Shown here: in pieces, positions 1 to 11,890 of the stretch
Position numbering within the stretch: the first letter of the stretch is position 1
Layout: each line of letters starts with the position of its first letter
NCBI GenBank assembly: GCA_037176885.1
Contig: JAWWNJ010000069.1
Location: 992,001 to 1,056,000, forward strand
Length of the DNA stretch: 64,000 nucleotides
From: Favolaschia claudopus
Lineage: Eukaryota > Basidiomycota > Agaricomycetes > Agaricales > Mycenaceae
Reading direction: 5' to 3'
The notes under the pieces: model-generated
Told to the model about the DNA's origin: nothing
The model's input: only the letters and a program-made list of their open reading frames with translations
Databases searched by the model: none
Made by a program: the position numbers and the translations under genes

Positions 1-914
1 GCGGATTGTTCAGCGCCTGGGCACGTCATATTCGCGCCTCACCCCTAAGTGGTGTATGTCTCACTTTCACCGTCCAAAATGAAGCCACTCATTCTTCACA
101 TGAAGATACGATTATCTTTTTGCCTTGTGTGCGTCTCACAACAAACCAGTAAATGCATTGTAGATTGACTTTATTCCCAGGATATTATCGCCCTTGTCGT
201 TCAAGGTGTCGGAGGTGGAATAGCCTCAAGCGCAGATACTCTCGAAGGCGCTAACAAGGTACGCGCATTTCCATGTCTAAATTAATAACCTTCTCACCTA
301 AACCAACCTGTGTAGGGAGCAAAGATCATGCTGGGCGGCATAGCTTTCCAATTTGGTGAGCATCTGTTTATTATTTTTGTTGAAACAGTTTCGTGATTGA
401 CCTCTCATCTTTAGTGGTCATTATCGTTTTCTCGGCAATTGCGTTGGACTTCACGCAGAGATATCTTCGAGACACACCCGTCCGCCGCGACTTCGATGGT
501 ATCCAACGTGGGGCCTTCACGCCACGCCTAAAGGCTATGCTCGCTGCACTTGGGTTTTCAACCACGGTTTTATTCATACGGTATTTGTTGTTCGCCTTGT
601 GTTACCGGATCGAGAATTCATTCTTCCTCAGGTCTGTCTACCGACTGATCGAACTCAATGGAGGTTGGAACGGGCGTATCATCCATACCGAAGTCTACTT
701 CAACGTGCTAGGTGAGCGTCATTCGCTTATATCCCTCCATCGCTTTCGCTCATCGCAACATCTTCTTCTTTCAGACGGTGCGATGGTCGTCCTCGCCATC
801 TTCACCCTCAACTTCGTCCACCCCGGTGTATTCCTCCGACCCACAGAGGAAAAGCTTTCGAACCCCGAGTCCAACTCGTCCAGCAGCAGCGTCCAGATGC
901 GACCTGTTTCATGA
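1..914 (+). CDS. RTA1-like seven-transmembrane protein, 3' part
   Basis: The gene runs off the left edge. I read exons <1-53, 106-128, 181-258, 316-355, 415-711 and 775-914; all join in frame with GT-AG introns of 52-63 nt. The tiny 23-nt second exon is supported because it restores the family pattern KWYTIIFLPCDIIALVVQ across two junctions. Later motifs are GGIAF, RYLLF, FLRSVYRLIELNGGWNG, then E-x-YF and a last helix ending HPGVFLRP. These match the RTA1/lipid-translocating exporter-like family (RTA1, RSB1, sphingoid-base resistance), integral membrane proteins linked to export or tolerance of lipids and toxic amphiphiles. The C-terminal tail is short and Ser-rich, presumably cytosolic. The substrate cannot be inferred. 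The family call is firm; the 5' half lies outside the window. Confidence 0.88.
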
Positions 915-1422
915 AGACACATTTTACGATTTACACTCACGCCCCGTATAATGAACGCCGATAAAAGGACATTTCACCGCACTATCTAACTCGAGGTATT
1001 TATTAGATGTCGGTTCGATGCATGTAGCATAGTATAGATGGATGCCCGATGGACGCTTTCTACCTCAGGCAGTCTATAAATTAAACGTACTTTAGTGAAT
1101 GAGCAACGTATTACTGAAACTTTGAAAACTTTCTCACAATTATGGGTGCTCGGAAAAATCCCTCAGTCGCTGAAGAATTTAACCGGCAAGCGAGCGGGCT
1201 GGTGGGCCCTTTTCGGCGCGCAAAAGGTGCGCGCTTGTCGGAATTTTCGGACGATCATATCCTGAAAAAGATGCCAAGGCCCGTATTTGAAAGCGATAAT
1301 GCGAGGGAGGGCTTCAATTTTCAACCAGTTGAGATCGACAAGCGGAAAACATTTGGATTTATAGCCGGCGGCAAAGGCGCAATGCAGTGCTATACCATCT
1401 CTTTCTCTTTCTTCCACTCATC
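915..1422. other. intergenic, 508 bp
   Basis: This is the 3' flank of the RTA1-like gene and the 5' flank of the monooxygenase. A 104-codon open frame at 1142-1456 crosses the monooxygenase start in another frame and shows no family motif. I see no repeat or RNA gene here. Confidence 0.5.
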
Positions 1423-2872
1423 ATGTTCCCTCAACAAACCACAGTTCTCATCGTAGGTGCTGGCCCATCCGGCATGGCGGCAGCTCTGTCCCTTCATCAC
1501 CAAGGAATACGCGATGTTGTCGTGGTCGACGCGATACTTGCAGGCCAAAATTCTTCGAGAGCAATGGTTATTCAGGCGGCTACGCTCGAGGTATTTGCGC
1601 TGGATTTATTTCACATTCATCACTAGAACTCCATATTAATTGTAATGTCTTTCAGGCTCTCAATAGCGTCGACTGCTTGGACGGGATTCTATCTGCCGGG
1701 GTGAAGGTTGAGGCAGTCGGTCTCCGGGACACCTCTTCAGATATTCTTTCCGCCGATTTCTCATTATTGGCGGGACACACGAAGTTTCCCTTTGCAGTGA
1801 TTCTTCCGCAGGTCAAAACTGAAGCCAAAATGTTGGAAAAAATGGAGGAGGAGGGAATCAAAGTCTGGCGGCCGTACAAAGTCGTTTCGATGAAACCTTC
1901 ACTTCAAGCAGATGAAGAAAATTTGTTTGAGGTGCTGTTTGAGTCTGGCGAAATTATCAAGGCGAAATATGTCATTGGTGCGGATGGTGCGCATTCTGTG
2001 GTCAGTCCATTTCCAAAGCATTTTCTGCCAATCTTCCTTGCTGAAAAAACAATGAAAAGGTTCGTGAACAAGCCGGGATCTCATTCAAAGACCCCGACGG
2101 TGACGAAAAGCACGACTACGGAAATCTTTCCCAAATGGCCATCGCAGACGTCGCATTCACCTCCGAACCACAAATTTTCACCCCAGAACGAAAAGTGTCG
2201 CAAACCTTATCAAGCGGCAACATGGTCCTCGTCTCGCCCTTCCCACCCACCGCCTCCCCCGATCCAACACGCACCGTCTATCGCCTCGTCTCCAGCGTCC
2301 CAGTCGATCTCGGCACAGCCCCGCACGAACCGAGCATCGAATATATGCAGCGGCTCGTCGACCGCAATGGCCCTGCGCAGCTTTCCTCCGATCCCGCACG
2401 GAACCCGAATCCTGTACGCATCGAGAAGATGTATTGGTCCACGAGATACCGGACGCGGTCGGCCGTCGCGGAGAGTTATTTCGCGCCTAGGAAACCTGGA
2501 ATGGGCGGGGGATTCGTTCTGCTTGTTGGTGATGCGGCACATATTCACTCACCGATGGGCGGGCAGGGACTTTCGTTGGGTATTCGAGACGCCATCAGTC
2601 TTGGGCCGGTGTTGAAAGCGCATATTGATAGGTCTGCTGGAGGTAGCGACGCAGCTGCTAATATTCTGCTCGAGGAGTGGGCAAGTGTTCGACAAAAACG
2701 CGCGGTGAGCGTTGTGGCGATGACGAAGAAGGCTTTGGGGGTGTTCGTAGCGCAGGGGAAGATGTGGCCGCCTATGTTGAAGTTGGTGTTCGCCGTGATG
2801 AGGTTCCTTGGCCGATTCAAGTTTATGAAGCGGAATGTTGCGTATAAGCTTAGTGGATTGGGGGAGATTTGA
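1423..2872 (+). CDS. FAD-dependent aromatic-ring monooxygenase-like protein
   Basis: Exons 1423-1590, 1656-2000 and 2060-2872 give 441 aa. The ATG at 1423 is chosen because the Rossmann strand follows at once: VLIVGAGPSG is the GxGxxG ADP-binding motif near residue 9. GADGAHSV near residue 165 is the DG motif that contacts NAD(P)H and FAD, interrupted by intron 2 and continuing VREQAGISF. GDAAH near residue 328, followed by GGQGLSLGIRDA, is the GD motif that binds the FAD ribityl chain. This set defines group A flavoprotein monooxygenases (PF01494; phenol hydroxylase or PHBH type), which hydroxylate aromatic or polyketide substrates with NAD(P)H and O2. There is no thioredoxin-like C-terminal domain as in full phenol hydroxylases, and the length is short for that subgroup. 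The substrate is unknown. Diverged copies of the last 40 or so codons of a related gene occur at 27859 and 32937. Confidence 0.9.
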
Positions 2873-4858
2873 GGTCGTATAGCCCTTGGTATAGCTATAT
2901 AATGAATAATCTTCAAGTTTAGTACTTACTATCCTGAGGCGGGCTAGAAATAAGTGAATTTCGTGAGTGCCAAGATGGATGCGTCTCCCTGTCTCGTTGA
3001 AATCGTAGGTCAAAGCACACTTGAAGCACACAAAATAGTGTTCAGTGGAATGCGCTGAGCATCACGATGATCCATTTGACGAATGTGAATAGTGTCTCTA
3101 GACAGACGCTTCAATTCTTCCTAGCTCACAAGTTCGCTGAATTAAAACATGTTCATACCAGATCATGGATATTCCTACTCTGGAATGAGGTCTTCGAGTG
3201 TTTGTACGAGAAGATCTGTGGAGTGGTTTTTTCTGGGCTCAGTGTGCAGCTCGTAGTGCCAGTCCTTTGCAAGCCGTTTGAGGTTGGCTTCCTCCCACAA
3301 GCCGAGAATTAGCAAGACATCTGTCGTGTTAGAGGGGCGATTGAGTCAGGGCTGCCATGAGCGCTAACTTTCGTGGGTCGAAAACAGAGCAGAACGCTTT
3401 TGCCTAGCGCGAAGCATGGCCGCCTGGCGGGGTATTATAGAAGGGGCGTCAAGACAAAAAGATAAGCCTTGTAGACATGAAGATATGTCGAGGAAGAGTA
3501 CCCCGGTGCGAGCAGAGGTTTCATTGAAGGATTTGAGAAGACGTCGCCTGTACTGTATTAGTCTGTATTTTGAGGATTTCGAAATTATTTCGTCGAGAAG
3601 CTGAGGCGCCTTAAAGAAGGCGCTATCAGTTTCGTAGGCCGTTGGAAGAGAATGCAGACCCCCACACAAACAGTGAGCGCTGAGCGTGTGAAACTGTAAG
3701 AGCTCGTCGACGTCAACGCGTCGGGGACGTCAGGGTGACCGGTGATGCGATTGGGCGCTGATGGCCTTGATCCGCTAAGTTCCGAAGCCTTGTCAATGTC
3801 GTCCACGACGACTCCACGTCGATGGTCATCGTTATGTAACATATGTAACTCTCCAGCTCCAGCTTTTAACAATCTCGTCTCTCCTTTCCTCAGGGAGTCC
3901 TCTCAGTCAAATGGTCCGCCGCGAAACTCGCCGTCCTCAAATTTCTTCGAGTATTCTTGAATAAAAGATCTGGCTGCTCTTTCTCGTTTGAGTGGAGAAG
4001 TGGGGGGATGAATGGTACCCGCTTGAAGGTACCTTCATCGACAGATAACTGGTCTGTGCGTTAAGATTCCTTTCGTTTTTTTCTGTCTCGCCCATCATTT
4101 TCTCCACTGGCAGGCTCGGGAACGGTTCTGCAGCCATTGTCTTACTCGCATTTAACACCGGGGAAAAGCTCCAACGATTTTGTCTGAGATTTTGGAAATA
4201 CTCATGGAGGAACCACCGAAATTCAGGTTAGTATGATCTTAGACTGTGCGGCCTTGATACTGAGAAGATACAGACTCGGCGAGACACTCGGATGCCAGGC
4301 TGGAAGCGATAATTCTGGGTACAAACTGATCCTGGGCCTCGTCCGCGTTCGCCCCGCGGCTCTGCAGTACTGGCGTACAGACCCGGAAGTGCATGGTCAT
4401 GTCGGCCTAATTCATGGCCCATTTCATTCCAACACGCTGCTACGGTGTATCAAGTTTCACTATGAACGTATCAACCCATTCATTGTTTGTATGGTGCTTC
4501 CGGAATCTCCTTCTGTTCGTCGCCGTCTCACACGTCGCCCCCTTGCGGACTACGCGCCCTCTACGACACCCTTCCCGTCACTCGCCGTCGAACCTCCGCC
4601 CCTCATTCTACTCTTCGTACGTTCGGTTACGCTGATGCGGGGTCTGAGAGGAAGCACCAACGAAGGATCCGAGAACTGGCTCACTCGCCGTCTGTGCAAC
4701 TCCACCAACACGTCCATGTCCTCCTCCATTGATATGACGGCCCTCCCCTCTTGCCCTTGCCTTGCCCTTACTTCTTTTCCCTGCACCACTCGCTGGATCT
4801 CGTCCTAGCGAACGTGTCAACTATCACTGCCATCCCACCGAGTACAAGCCCCCGATGG
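2873..4858. other. intergenic, about 2 kb, no confident gene
   Basis: Several open frames of 60-190 codons exist but none has a recognisable motif or a convincing exon series. The frame at about 4487-4732 (+), with LRALYDTLP and RIRELAHSPSVQLHQ, faintly resembles degenerate F-box/LRR proteins and may be a decayed remnant. A short stretch near 3095 (TCTCTAGACAGACGCTT) recurs near 44498, upstream of the second BTB gene. An unmapped 3' exon of the RG-rich gene could also lie at 4600-4820 on the minus strand, where a frame is again Gly/Arg-rich. Confidence 0.35.
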
Positions 4859-6058
4859 TCACTCACCAACACCACTATAAATCCTAAGCAGCTTCTGCAC
4901 GAACGAGTCCCACCTCTCATCGCCCCTCCGCTCCAAATCGAATTCGAATTCGGTTGCGCGAAGCGCCTCGTCGCTGCCCAACAAATCGATCGCGATGTCG
5001 ACCCACTGGCCGCGAGGGATGTCGCTGTGGGTCTCGAGCTTTGACTCGAGATCTTTGAGCCACTGGTCGAGGATGGCTGTTTGCTCTGTCATGGGGAGGA
5101 GATTAATATTCCACTCTGGCGGCGGGGGAGGCGTGAAGGGGCGGGGATCGCTCGCTGCGTGGTCGTCATCGACTTCCAGTGCCGGTGTAACTTCACTTCC
5201 ACCGTGTGTCAGGTTATTCTCGGCTTGAGGTAGTACCTGCGCCGGCGGTGGGGCAGTGGTGTGGTTATCCGATGGTCGTTCTCTCCCCCCGCGTCCGCCA
5301 CGCGTCCCTCCTCCTCTGGGACGTCGTCCTTGCGTTCCGCGACCCCGCCCATCGACAGTCGGTATGGCTGACTGACCGTCCGCTGCTTGGGGCAGTACGA
5401 CGGTCCCTGCAGTACTGCGATTCATGCGCCTGATTCTGCCCCTGGCATTCCCTGTACCCCTCCGTCCCCCGGCACTGGAGTGACCGCGACCTCTTCCGCG
5501 GGGAATATTGACAATTGCCTCCGCATCGACGGAACTCTGGAAGGGCGCTGCACCTCTGCTGAGATATCCTATGCCATGCCCGCGTCCGCGTCCGCGAGCT
5601 CTGCCCCTGATGGAAGTGGCTTGATCACCGCCTCCGCCAGGAATGTCGACCCAATCCGATTGGATGGGGCTCTGGAATGACGTTGCTGAACCTCTCGCAT
5701 GGTACTGTATACCGCGTCCGCGAGGGCTGCCCCTCGTCCAAGTGGGGCCGGCGAAATCGTTGAGCGGATTTGGGTCGAGATGATTCTGAAACGGCGCTGA
5801 ACCTCTCGTATGATGCTGTACGCCGCTTCCGCGAGCTCTGCCTCTGCCTCTGCCTCTTCTCCCTTGTCCCCCGGATCGTGAGTGTGCGGGAAACCCTCCG
5901 CGTGGGTTATCAAGTGGGTTGGCTGAATCCACGGGACCTTGGAATGGCGCTGCGCCGCGACTGGTTCTGTGTTGGCTCCGCCCACCTCTGTGCCCTCTCG
6001 CGACCGGAATTCCGTTCTGGGGGAAAGAACCGCGAGGAGCATTGGGAATCGTAGACAT
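4859..6058 (-). CDS. RG/RGG-repeat low-complexity protein
   Basis: This is a single open frame of 399 aa; the ATG at 6058 is the first Met before MSTIPNAPRG. Residues 10-230 are Gly/Arg-rich with at least four spaced copies of an RG-[AS]-A-[PT]-F-Q-like block (RGAAPFQ, RGSAPFQ, RGSATSFQ, RGAAPFQ) separated by RGRGRGRAR-type runs. The middle is Pro-rich. The last 90 residues are different, predicted helical and acidic (TEQTAILDQWLKDLESKLE, WDSFVQKLLRIYSG). RGG boxes in known proteins bind RNA and are arginine-methylated, so an RNA-associated role is possible but is inference. I do not recognise the family. The minus-strand sequence just downstream contains a possible GT donor and more Gly/Arg codons (4600-4820), so a further exon is possible. 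Confidence 0.6.
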   Translation of the reverse strand: MSTIPNAPRGSFPQNGIPVARGHRGGRSQHRTSRGAAPFQGPVDSANPLDNPRGGFPAHSRSGGQGRRGRGRGRARGSGVQHHTRGSAPFQNHLDPNPLNDFAGPTWTRGSPRGRGIQYHARGSATSFQSPIQSDWVDIPGGGGDQATSIRGRARGRGRGHGIGYLSRGAAPFQSSVDAEAIVNIPRGRGRGHSSAGGRRGTGNARGRIRRMNRSTAGTVVLPQAADGQSAIPTVDGRGRGTQGRRPRGGGTRGGRGGRERPSDNHTTAPPPAQVLPQAENNLTHGGSEVTPALEVDDDHAASDPRPFTPPPPPEWNINLLPMTEQTAILDQWLKDLESKLETHSDIPRGQWVDIAIDLLGSDEALRATEFEFDLERRGDERWDSFVQKLLRIYSGVGE

Positions 6059-6478
6059 CCTTTGTTGTATGCTCTGATTCTCAGCGTCCTTGATGTTTAG
6101 CCACGGAAGACCCACCTTCAAGTATTTCGATAAGAAAGAGGTGGGAGATCGATGGGGACTGGCCGCCGCAAGGCCGTTGCAAGGCCGTACTATATATGAA
6201 AAATAAATACTCTTCCACTCTCAGGACTTGCCGTCATCGCTCACCTGAGCCCTCTGCATATTTATCAGCAGTATCTATTTTTGAAAGGTTGCCAAAATCT
6301 TTCTTTTCTACACTCTCGCTGGAGGTTTTGCGAGGACCTATAGAAACTTCCTTTCTCGGCCGATAACGGTTGTTTGCCAATATTTGGTAAATGATGTCGC
6401 CAGACATCTTGAATTTTGCCTCGAATTTGCCCCCATTCGCCGCGCGTTGTAGCTTCAAGTTGGAGCTCACCGGTCAGC
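6059..6478. other. intergenic, 420 bp, with direct-repeat copy 1
   Basis: This is a shared 5' region between the divergent RG-rich gene and the F-box gene. Positions about 6291-6402 match about 8822-8935 imperfectly (common cores TTTCTCGGCCGATA and GCCAATATTTGGT), so the F-box gene is bracketed by a direct repeat of roughly 110 bp. Confidence 0.5.
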
Positions 6479-8422
6479 ATGGATACGCCTACTGCTGGCT
6501 TAAGCTTTACCTCGAAGCTCCTTCCGACTGCCACCCAAATAGCCCAAGTCCGAAATTGCTCTCGTGCTGGGATTTTACCAGTCCCGGCGTCAGACTTGCA
6601 TGCGATCGTCGTGGAGGCTCCAGAGGAACTCACCCGTTACGATGCTGAGATCACGAAGCTCCAGAATGGATTGGATCGACTGGTTCTGGAGCGGACCATG
6701 CTTGCCTCGTATGCAGACGGCTGTCGTAGTGTATTGGCTCCCGTGCAGCGACTGCCTAACGAGTTGTTGGCCGACATCTTTGAATGGAGCTTCCCAGAAG
6801 AGCTGTACGTCCTAGAATCGACCCCCGAAGAGGAGGTGGATCGCATTTCCCAATGGCATTTGCGTCAATTGGCACAGGTGGGTAACGTTTCTGGACGACA
6901 TACTCTTATATTCAGTGCGTCTGAGTTGCGCCAATGTAATCCGTGAAAGGTATGCTGCCGCTGGTATTCAATTGCCATGGCCACCCCGAAACTCTGGTCA
7001 ACCATTGCTGTTGACACGTCACTCTGGTCCGATTGTAACATATCAATTCAGACTCTACTCACCTTGCTGGACTATTCGTTGACTCAAGGACAAAATCACC
7101 CCCTGACTCTAGACGTGGGTATCTCGAATATGTACCGGTGTACAGACCTTGTTGTTGAAGCTCTTACGAAACATGCACATCGCTGGCGAGATGTTTTCAT
7201 CTGGTCCGATGGCGAGCCGCACCGTTATCTCGCAAACGCCACGGGCAGCTTGGATCGACTGGAGATGCTCGAAATCAATCTCTCGTCGAACAAGTCGTGG
7301 AACGAGTTGGAATTTTTTTACCAGGCACCTCGTTTGACGGAATTTTCATTCGCTGGCCGTCTCGAAAACATGCCGAAAATCCCGTGGCACCAGATAACGA
7401 AGTGTTCTTATCACTCAGATTCGCACCCACCTCCTCCGTATCAGCGACTCTCTGTGTTACTGCTTGCAAACAAGGTCGACACTTTCACACTCGAACTTGA
7501 TCTCCGCAACTTCCCCCTCGATCACGATTGGCATTCATACACGTCGAGCATGCGGCATATCGAGTTTGAATTGTCCACAAACGATCCACGTGTATTCGAC
7601 AAACTGCTCGATTCGCTTACGCTCCCCAGTCTGGAGTCATTCAGTCTTGCACCATTATCAGACTATGACCCCCCTGCCTGGTCCTCCAACCGCTTTGTCA
7701 GTCTGGCCAGTCGCTCTCAATTTGGCGAGTCGCTTACCTGTCTCTGCGTCCACGCCATGATCGCCCACACCGAGCTTGTACGGTGTCTACAAGCTGTCCC
7801 CAGGCTTGAAAAACTTGTACTTGCTGATTGTGTCTGGATTGACGACGATGATTCGGACGACGAGGAAGAGGATTGCAGGCCCAGCACCATGATCGTGATC
7901 ACACATGAACTTTTGCAGCTCCTTACCTATACAGCGAATTCATCGTGCCTCCTTCCCCGTCTTAGCACTTTGCATATGACATCGCTCCTCGAGTTCACGG
8001 ACGCATCGTTTCTGGATCTCGTCGCATCGCGAATGAGGAAGACGCGTATTGACGGTCTTGCATCGTTCGAAACAAAACTCTTATGCTATCCCGAGCGACA
8101 ACGTGATATGTCCCCCGAAACATTGCAACAATTGGCTCAAATGGTTGCGAGCGGCGCGCTGAAGCTCACAGTACTCAGCGAGGTTGGTCTCGCTTCACCG
8201 AGAATTTCTGTTTCTCACTTGTTTCTCAGGCAATCGATACAGAAACCTAATACGAAGCCCAGGATTCTCAACGACTTGTTCTGGAATCTGACTGATCAAT
8301 GTTTCATTCTTGGCGCGATATACAGAGCGGACGAGTATGAGTGGCTTTCCGAGTCTCGTATTCAAAATGCTTCAAGATCCAACACACCGTCTCCTCCAAA
8401 GGCGATCAGTTTCGTTTTATAA
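6479..8422 (+). CDS. F-box protein
   Basis: Exons 6479-6877 and 6950-8422 (intron 72 nt, phase 0) give 623 aa. Residues about 48-80 form a short heptad-like helix. It is followed by the F-box core VQRLPNELLADIFEWSFP near residue 88, which continues across the intron as QLAQVCCRWYSIAMATPKLW. This helix-then-F-box-then-CxRW arrangement is the standard agaricomycete F-box architecture. In known proteins the F-box binds Skp1 and brings substrates to an SCF ubiquitin ligase. The remaining 480 residues are Leu-rich with irregular LRR-like spacing and an Asp/Glu run (DDDDSDDEEED) near residue 430. The substrate is unknown. The stop TAA at 8420-8422 is 5 bp before a MITE. Confidence 0.85.
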
Positions 8423-8427
8423 TGATA

Positions 8428-8725
8428 CCGTACAATTACGTTCAATTCGACAGGGGGTGTGACGCGTGAGGCGGCGTGACCCCTTGGAACCGATTCGACA
8501 GCTCGACAAACGGAAAATTTCGCGTGACCAGGGGCAAAATTTCGAAGAAAAAAATTTCAAAACCGCAAAATCTTCTCTTTTTGGCACGATTTGGACGCTT
8601 TTTCTCTCAGCGTGACGCTCAAGACATTCGACAACGACCGTCGTGACGGTGGGACCAAAACGCAAAGTTCGGATCGACATGGGGGTGCGTGACGCGAGAC
8701 ATCCGAATTGAACGTAATTATACGG
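8428..8725. mobile_element. MITE with TA target duplication (family 1)
   Basis: This is a 298-bp non-coding element. Its ends are inverted repeats of at least 22 bp with one mismatch (left CCGTACAATTACGTTCAATT, right the complement of CCGTATAATTACGTTCAATT), flanked on each side by TA (8426-8427 and 8726-8727). Just inside each end lies GTGACGCG or its complement. A TA duplication and CNGTA termini fit Tc1/mariner-pogo type non-autonomous elements. There is no coding capacity. It begins 5 bp after the F-box stop codon, so it would be part of that gene's 3' UTR. Confidence 0.85.
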
Positions 8726-9854
8726 TATTGAATTTTCTCCTGGATATTCTCTTTCTCAGTGCACTCACTCAGCCTTCAGACCACAACGGGTCTTGCTTTG
8801 GCATACGTATCCCTGAAATGTTGCGGAAAAAAATCTTCTTAGCTACACTTTCGCTGGAGATTCTGCGCTGACCTGTAAAATTTAAATTTCCTTTCTCGGC
8901 CGATAGTGGTTGCTTGCCAATATTTGGTCATTGATATCATGATGCCACCATTTGCAGTTCACCACTTTCCACCATCTCTCTAAATTGGCGATTCTTCTTT
9001 TCGAAGCGCAAGGAGAATGCTTTTACATGTGCCTTCCTTGCCTGGCTTCACCGTCTGGAATGTGCCAGAACTTTGTCACTCAATGAGTCAAACGGACAGT
9101 CCAGACATCTCGAAGGGACTCCGACGTGCTTCTACATACCGATTGGAACGAGCCGGGCACCGTGAGTGTCGGCCAAGAATACGATGCTCTCAGCTACTGC
9201 AGGCCTCTGCAGTCTCGGCGTGGTTATACCAGCACCAGGACCGTTTCGGTGGTATCCAGTCACTAACGAAGTCGCCACCATCGCCCTCAAACTCCCCCCT
9301 TCCCGAAAACTGTTCACCATCTCTCCTTCCACCCTCGCCATCGATTCTATTGACCGGTCACAGTCTAGTGTGGTCCTTTCCGTTCAAGGTGTCAGGTCTC
9401 CCGCACTTCTATCAGTTCATCGATGGCTACCCAGGACAAGAGTTTGGCGTCTGTATGTTTTTTTTTCCAAGTGGGTCCTCTTTCCTGCCTGCCTTGCTGT
9501 GAGGCCAGCGAGTTTGATACGGTTGACAGCTGAATTTCAACCCTCCAACTCAACTTCTCCTTTCCCATAACATCTCTATTTTCGGACTCGAAGGATTCAG
9601 CCGTCTTTCCCAACTTCTTTCGAGCCGTCTGTCTAAACCAAGAAATTCAGAACAAAGGCGCCCGGCTAGTCGGTCCGCATTTAATCAAGGCAACTGAAGC
9701 TAAACTCGGTATAGCCGGAAACGCCCAACTCGCACAGCTTGTGGTCAGCCGGTCATAACAGTGCCTGGCCGACAAGGCCACCAGGGTTTCTCTCTTCCGT
9801 TCCCTCAAGATCGCCGCTTCACGACCCCCCACAAAAGCAGCTTCCCCTCACTGC
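8726..9854. other. intergenic, 1.1 kb, with direct-repeat copy 2
   Basis: The region 8822-8935 repeats 6291-6402. The remainder has overlapping open frames up to 161 codons (9017-9502, 9166-9570) with no motif I recognise. A spliced gene here cannot be excluded, since several GT and AG sites exist, but none yields a protein I can support. Confidence 0.4.
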
Positions 9855-11626
9855 ATGACCTTAATGTCTTCGTTCCGTATCTCCTGGGTCTTGAGCCTCG
9901 CATGTTTCTCCGCTGCTTCGACACTCGTAACCGCAAACTCGAAGCGCGGAGAGCAAAGCCAGGTTGTATGCTCCGCCGATTTCAACTGGGCCCTCAACTC
10001 GCAGCATCTGTCTCCTTGTCATGTTACGGCTTTCGTGTGGGGTTCTTGCTTTAATGGCAGTGAGTAGGACTTGACGCTGGAGTGATTGGCCCATCTTATC
10101 GTTAATCTTTGCAGATTGGAACGTCCCGCAGCTGGTCCCGGGAATGGCATACACAAATCCCAATTCCTCGACCGCCAACCTTTGCTCCTGGTGAGGCATT
10201 CCCGACAACCAGAGGTTATCTTGATCTCATATTCGCTTCCAGTTCATGGGCAGCCTATAATCTTATCAGCGCCTGCACGGCGTGTCAAGGCTTTGAGCCG
10301 GCTGTGGCAAAGTGCGTTCCAATCTCCTGCTTTTCACTGCTCCCCTCATGCGATTCTCCAGTTGGGCGGCATATGACGAGAGCTGCAGTCCTTTCTTAAT
10401 AGACTCGTAAGATTCACTATTTGCCCCCTCGTATGATCGAGTAATTTTTGTTTTCAGCTACTTCCCTTCAAATGTCACATTACCAAGCGGGACTGCGATC
10501 CCGTTCTGGGCGACTACGAATCGTATGTCTTACCCTCAGGCTGAGCTGGCGTGTGTGTTGACTTCAGATAGCGCAAACATGGAATGACGGACGATTCAAT
10601 GTAGACCAGGCGAAGCTTATCGCACAAGAGAGTGAGCTTTCTCCACTGTTATCACTTCTTCGTTTCTCACATCTCTCCGCAGACAAACCTGATCTTGTGC
10701 CAAGCTCAGCTACCCAAGAGACCAGCAAGCGCAAAACTCCCGTCGGGGCTATCGCGGGCGGTGTCGTCGGCGGAGTGGCTGTCCTCATTATAGGTGGAAC
10801 AATTGCGTTTTTGTTTCTGCGACGACGGAAACAAATGGGTGGCGACGGGGATCAAGACAGCCGATACCCCCGCCGACCTCAGTACCACGGGCGCTCAGTC
10901 TCGGACCTGTCCGGCAAATCCGTACTCGTTCCCCAGAACATGTCGGTCGTCGGCTCCGCCCGACCAGGCACCATATACACAACAGGGACTCATACACACA
11001 CGGGGAGCGTTCACTCATTCAGCTATGTCTCTGGGCATACCTCCCCTGTCCGCGTCATGTCGCCGCCTCCGCCGTCCTTAACTGCGCAGACTTCCACCCG
11101 GGAGGACGTCGTTGAGCCGTTCACCCTACGAGCGATGTCCCCTCCAGCGCCGACGTCACCGCCGCACATCATGCGCAAGACGTCCGAGAGCACGATGCGC
11201 ACGATGTCCAACACCAACGGCGATGCGTCTGGTGCGATGGCGATCCAAGAACGTTATGCGCCGGAGACCAACGAACACCCACGGCTTAATCCTCCTGCTT
11301 ACAGTCCCTACGCAAGCCCTGCTTCCTCTCCCGAGCCAGCGGCTCCCATACCTCTGCCGCCGTCACAAGCAGACTTCGTTCCTGGGCACCGCGCGCCTCG
11401 CGAGAAGCCTTCAGTTGATACACATCAGTCCTTCTCCTCGAGCACAAACGGCGGGGACAGCCTCTCGGCCATCGAAGAGGTGATCGGAAGGATGGGTCTC
11501 ATGTCGCCGGTGAGCGCCGTTGGCAGTACGATTGCACACACCGTTGCGACTGGACAGAGTGGGGATCTGCCTTCGCGCACGCACAAACCTACCGTCAGCA
11601 ACCCCGATAATGGTTTTTCGAGTTAA
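9855..11626 (+). CDS. single-pass membrane protein with Cys-rich ectodomain
   Basis: Seven exons (9855-10059, 10115-10190, 10243-10311, 10362-10406, 10458-10522, 10572-10631, 10683-11626) join without a frame break to give 487 aa. Residues 1-27 are a signal peptide (ISWVLSLACFSAAS). Residues 28 to about 175 are a Cys/Trp-rich secreted domain with CSADFNWALNSQ, NLCSCSWAAYNLISACTACQG and WAAYDESCSPFL. Near residue 194 comes a transmembrane helix, GAIAGGVVGGVAVLIIGGTIAFLFLRRR, followed by a 270-residue Ser/Pro/Thr-rich cytoplasmic tail. This layout is common in agaricomycetes, where the proteins are annotated only as hypothetical; cell-wall sensing is a guess from topology. Intron 5 uses the acceptor at 10571 rather than 10567, because only that keeps frame. 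Confidence 0.8.
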
Positions 11627-11890
11627 AGATCGAGTCTTATTATTTTTCTTCGATTAATGTTTTCTGCTTTATTTCTTCCTTCCTTTCTTTCTTTGACGAA
11701 GATGTTTTGTTTGAGTGTGAGAGTTGGCTACTTACATTTCGTGGAACCCCGTAGCCACATAATGAAAACATATACATGCTGTATCGTAGAAGTCGACTAT
11801 TGTGTACACGAATGTCGTGCCTGGCTGCCCGACGCCTGTCGCTTGTCCATTGGACACGGAGGATGAGAGATCCCTGATACCCAGGAAACT

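Noticed and set aside
4233..4808. A 191-codon plus-strand frame as a gene
   Set aside because: No ATG-anchored motif, no supporting splice pattern, and another frame in the same stretch looks more protein-like.
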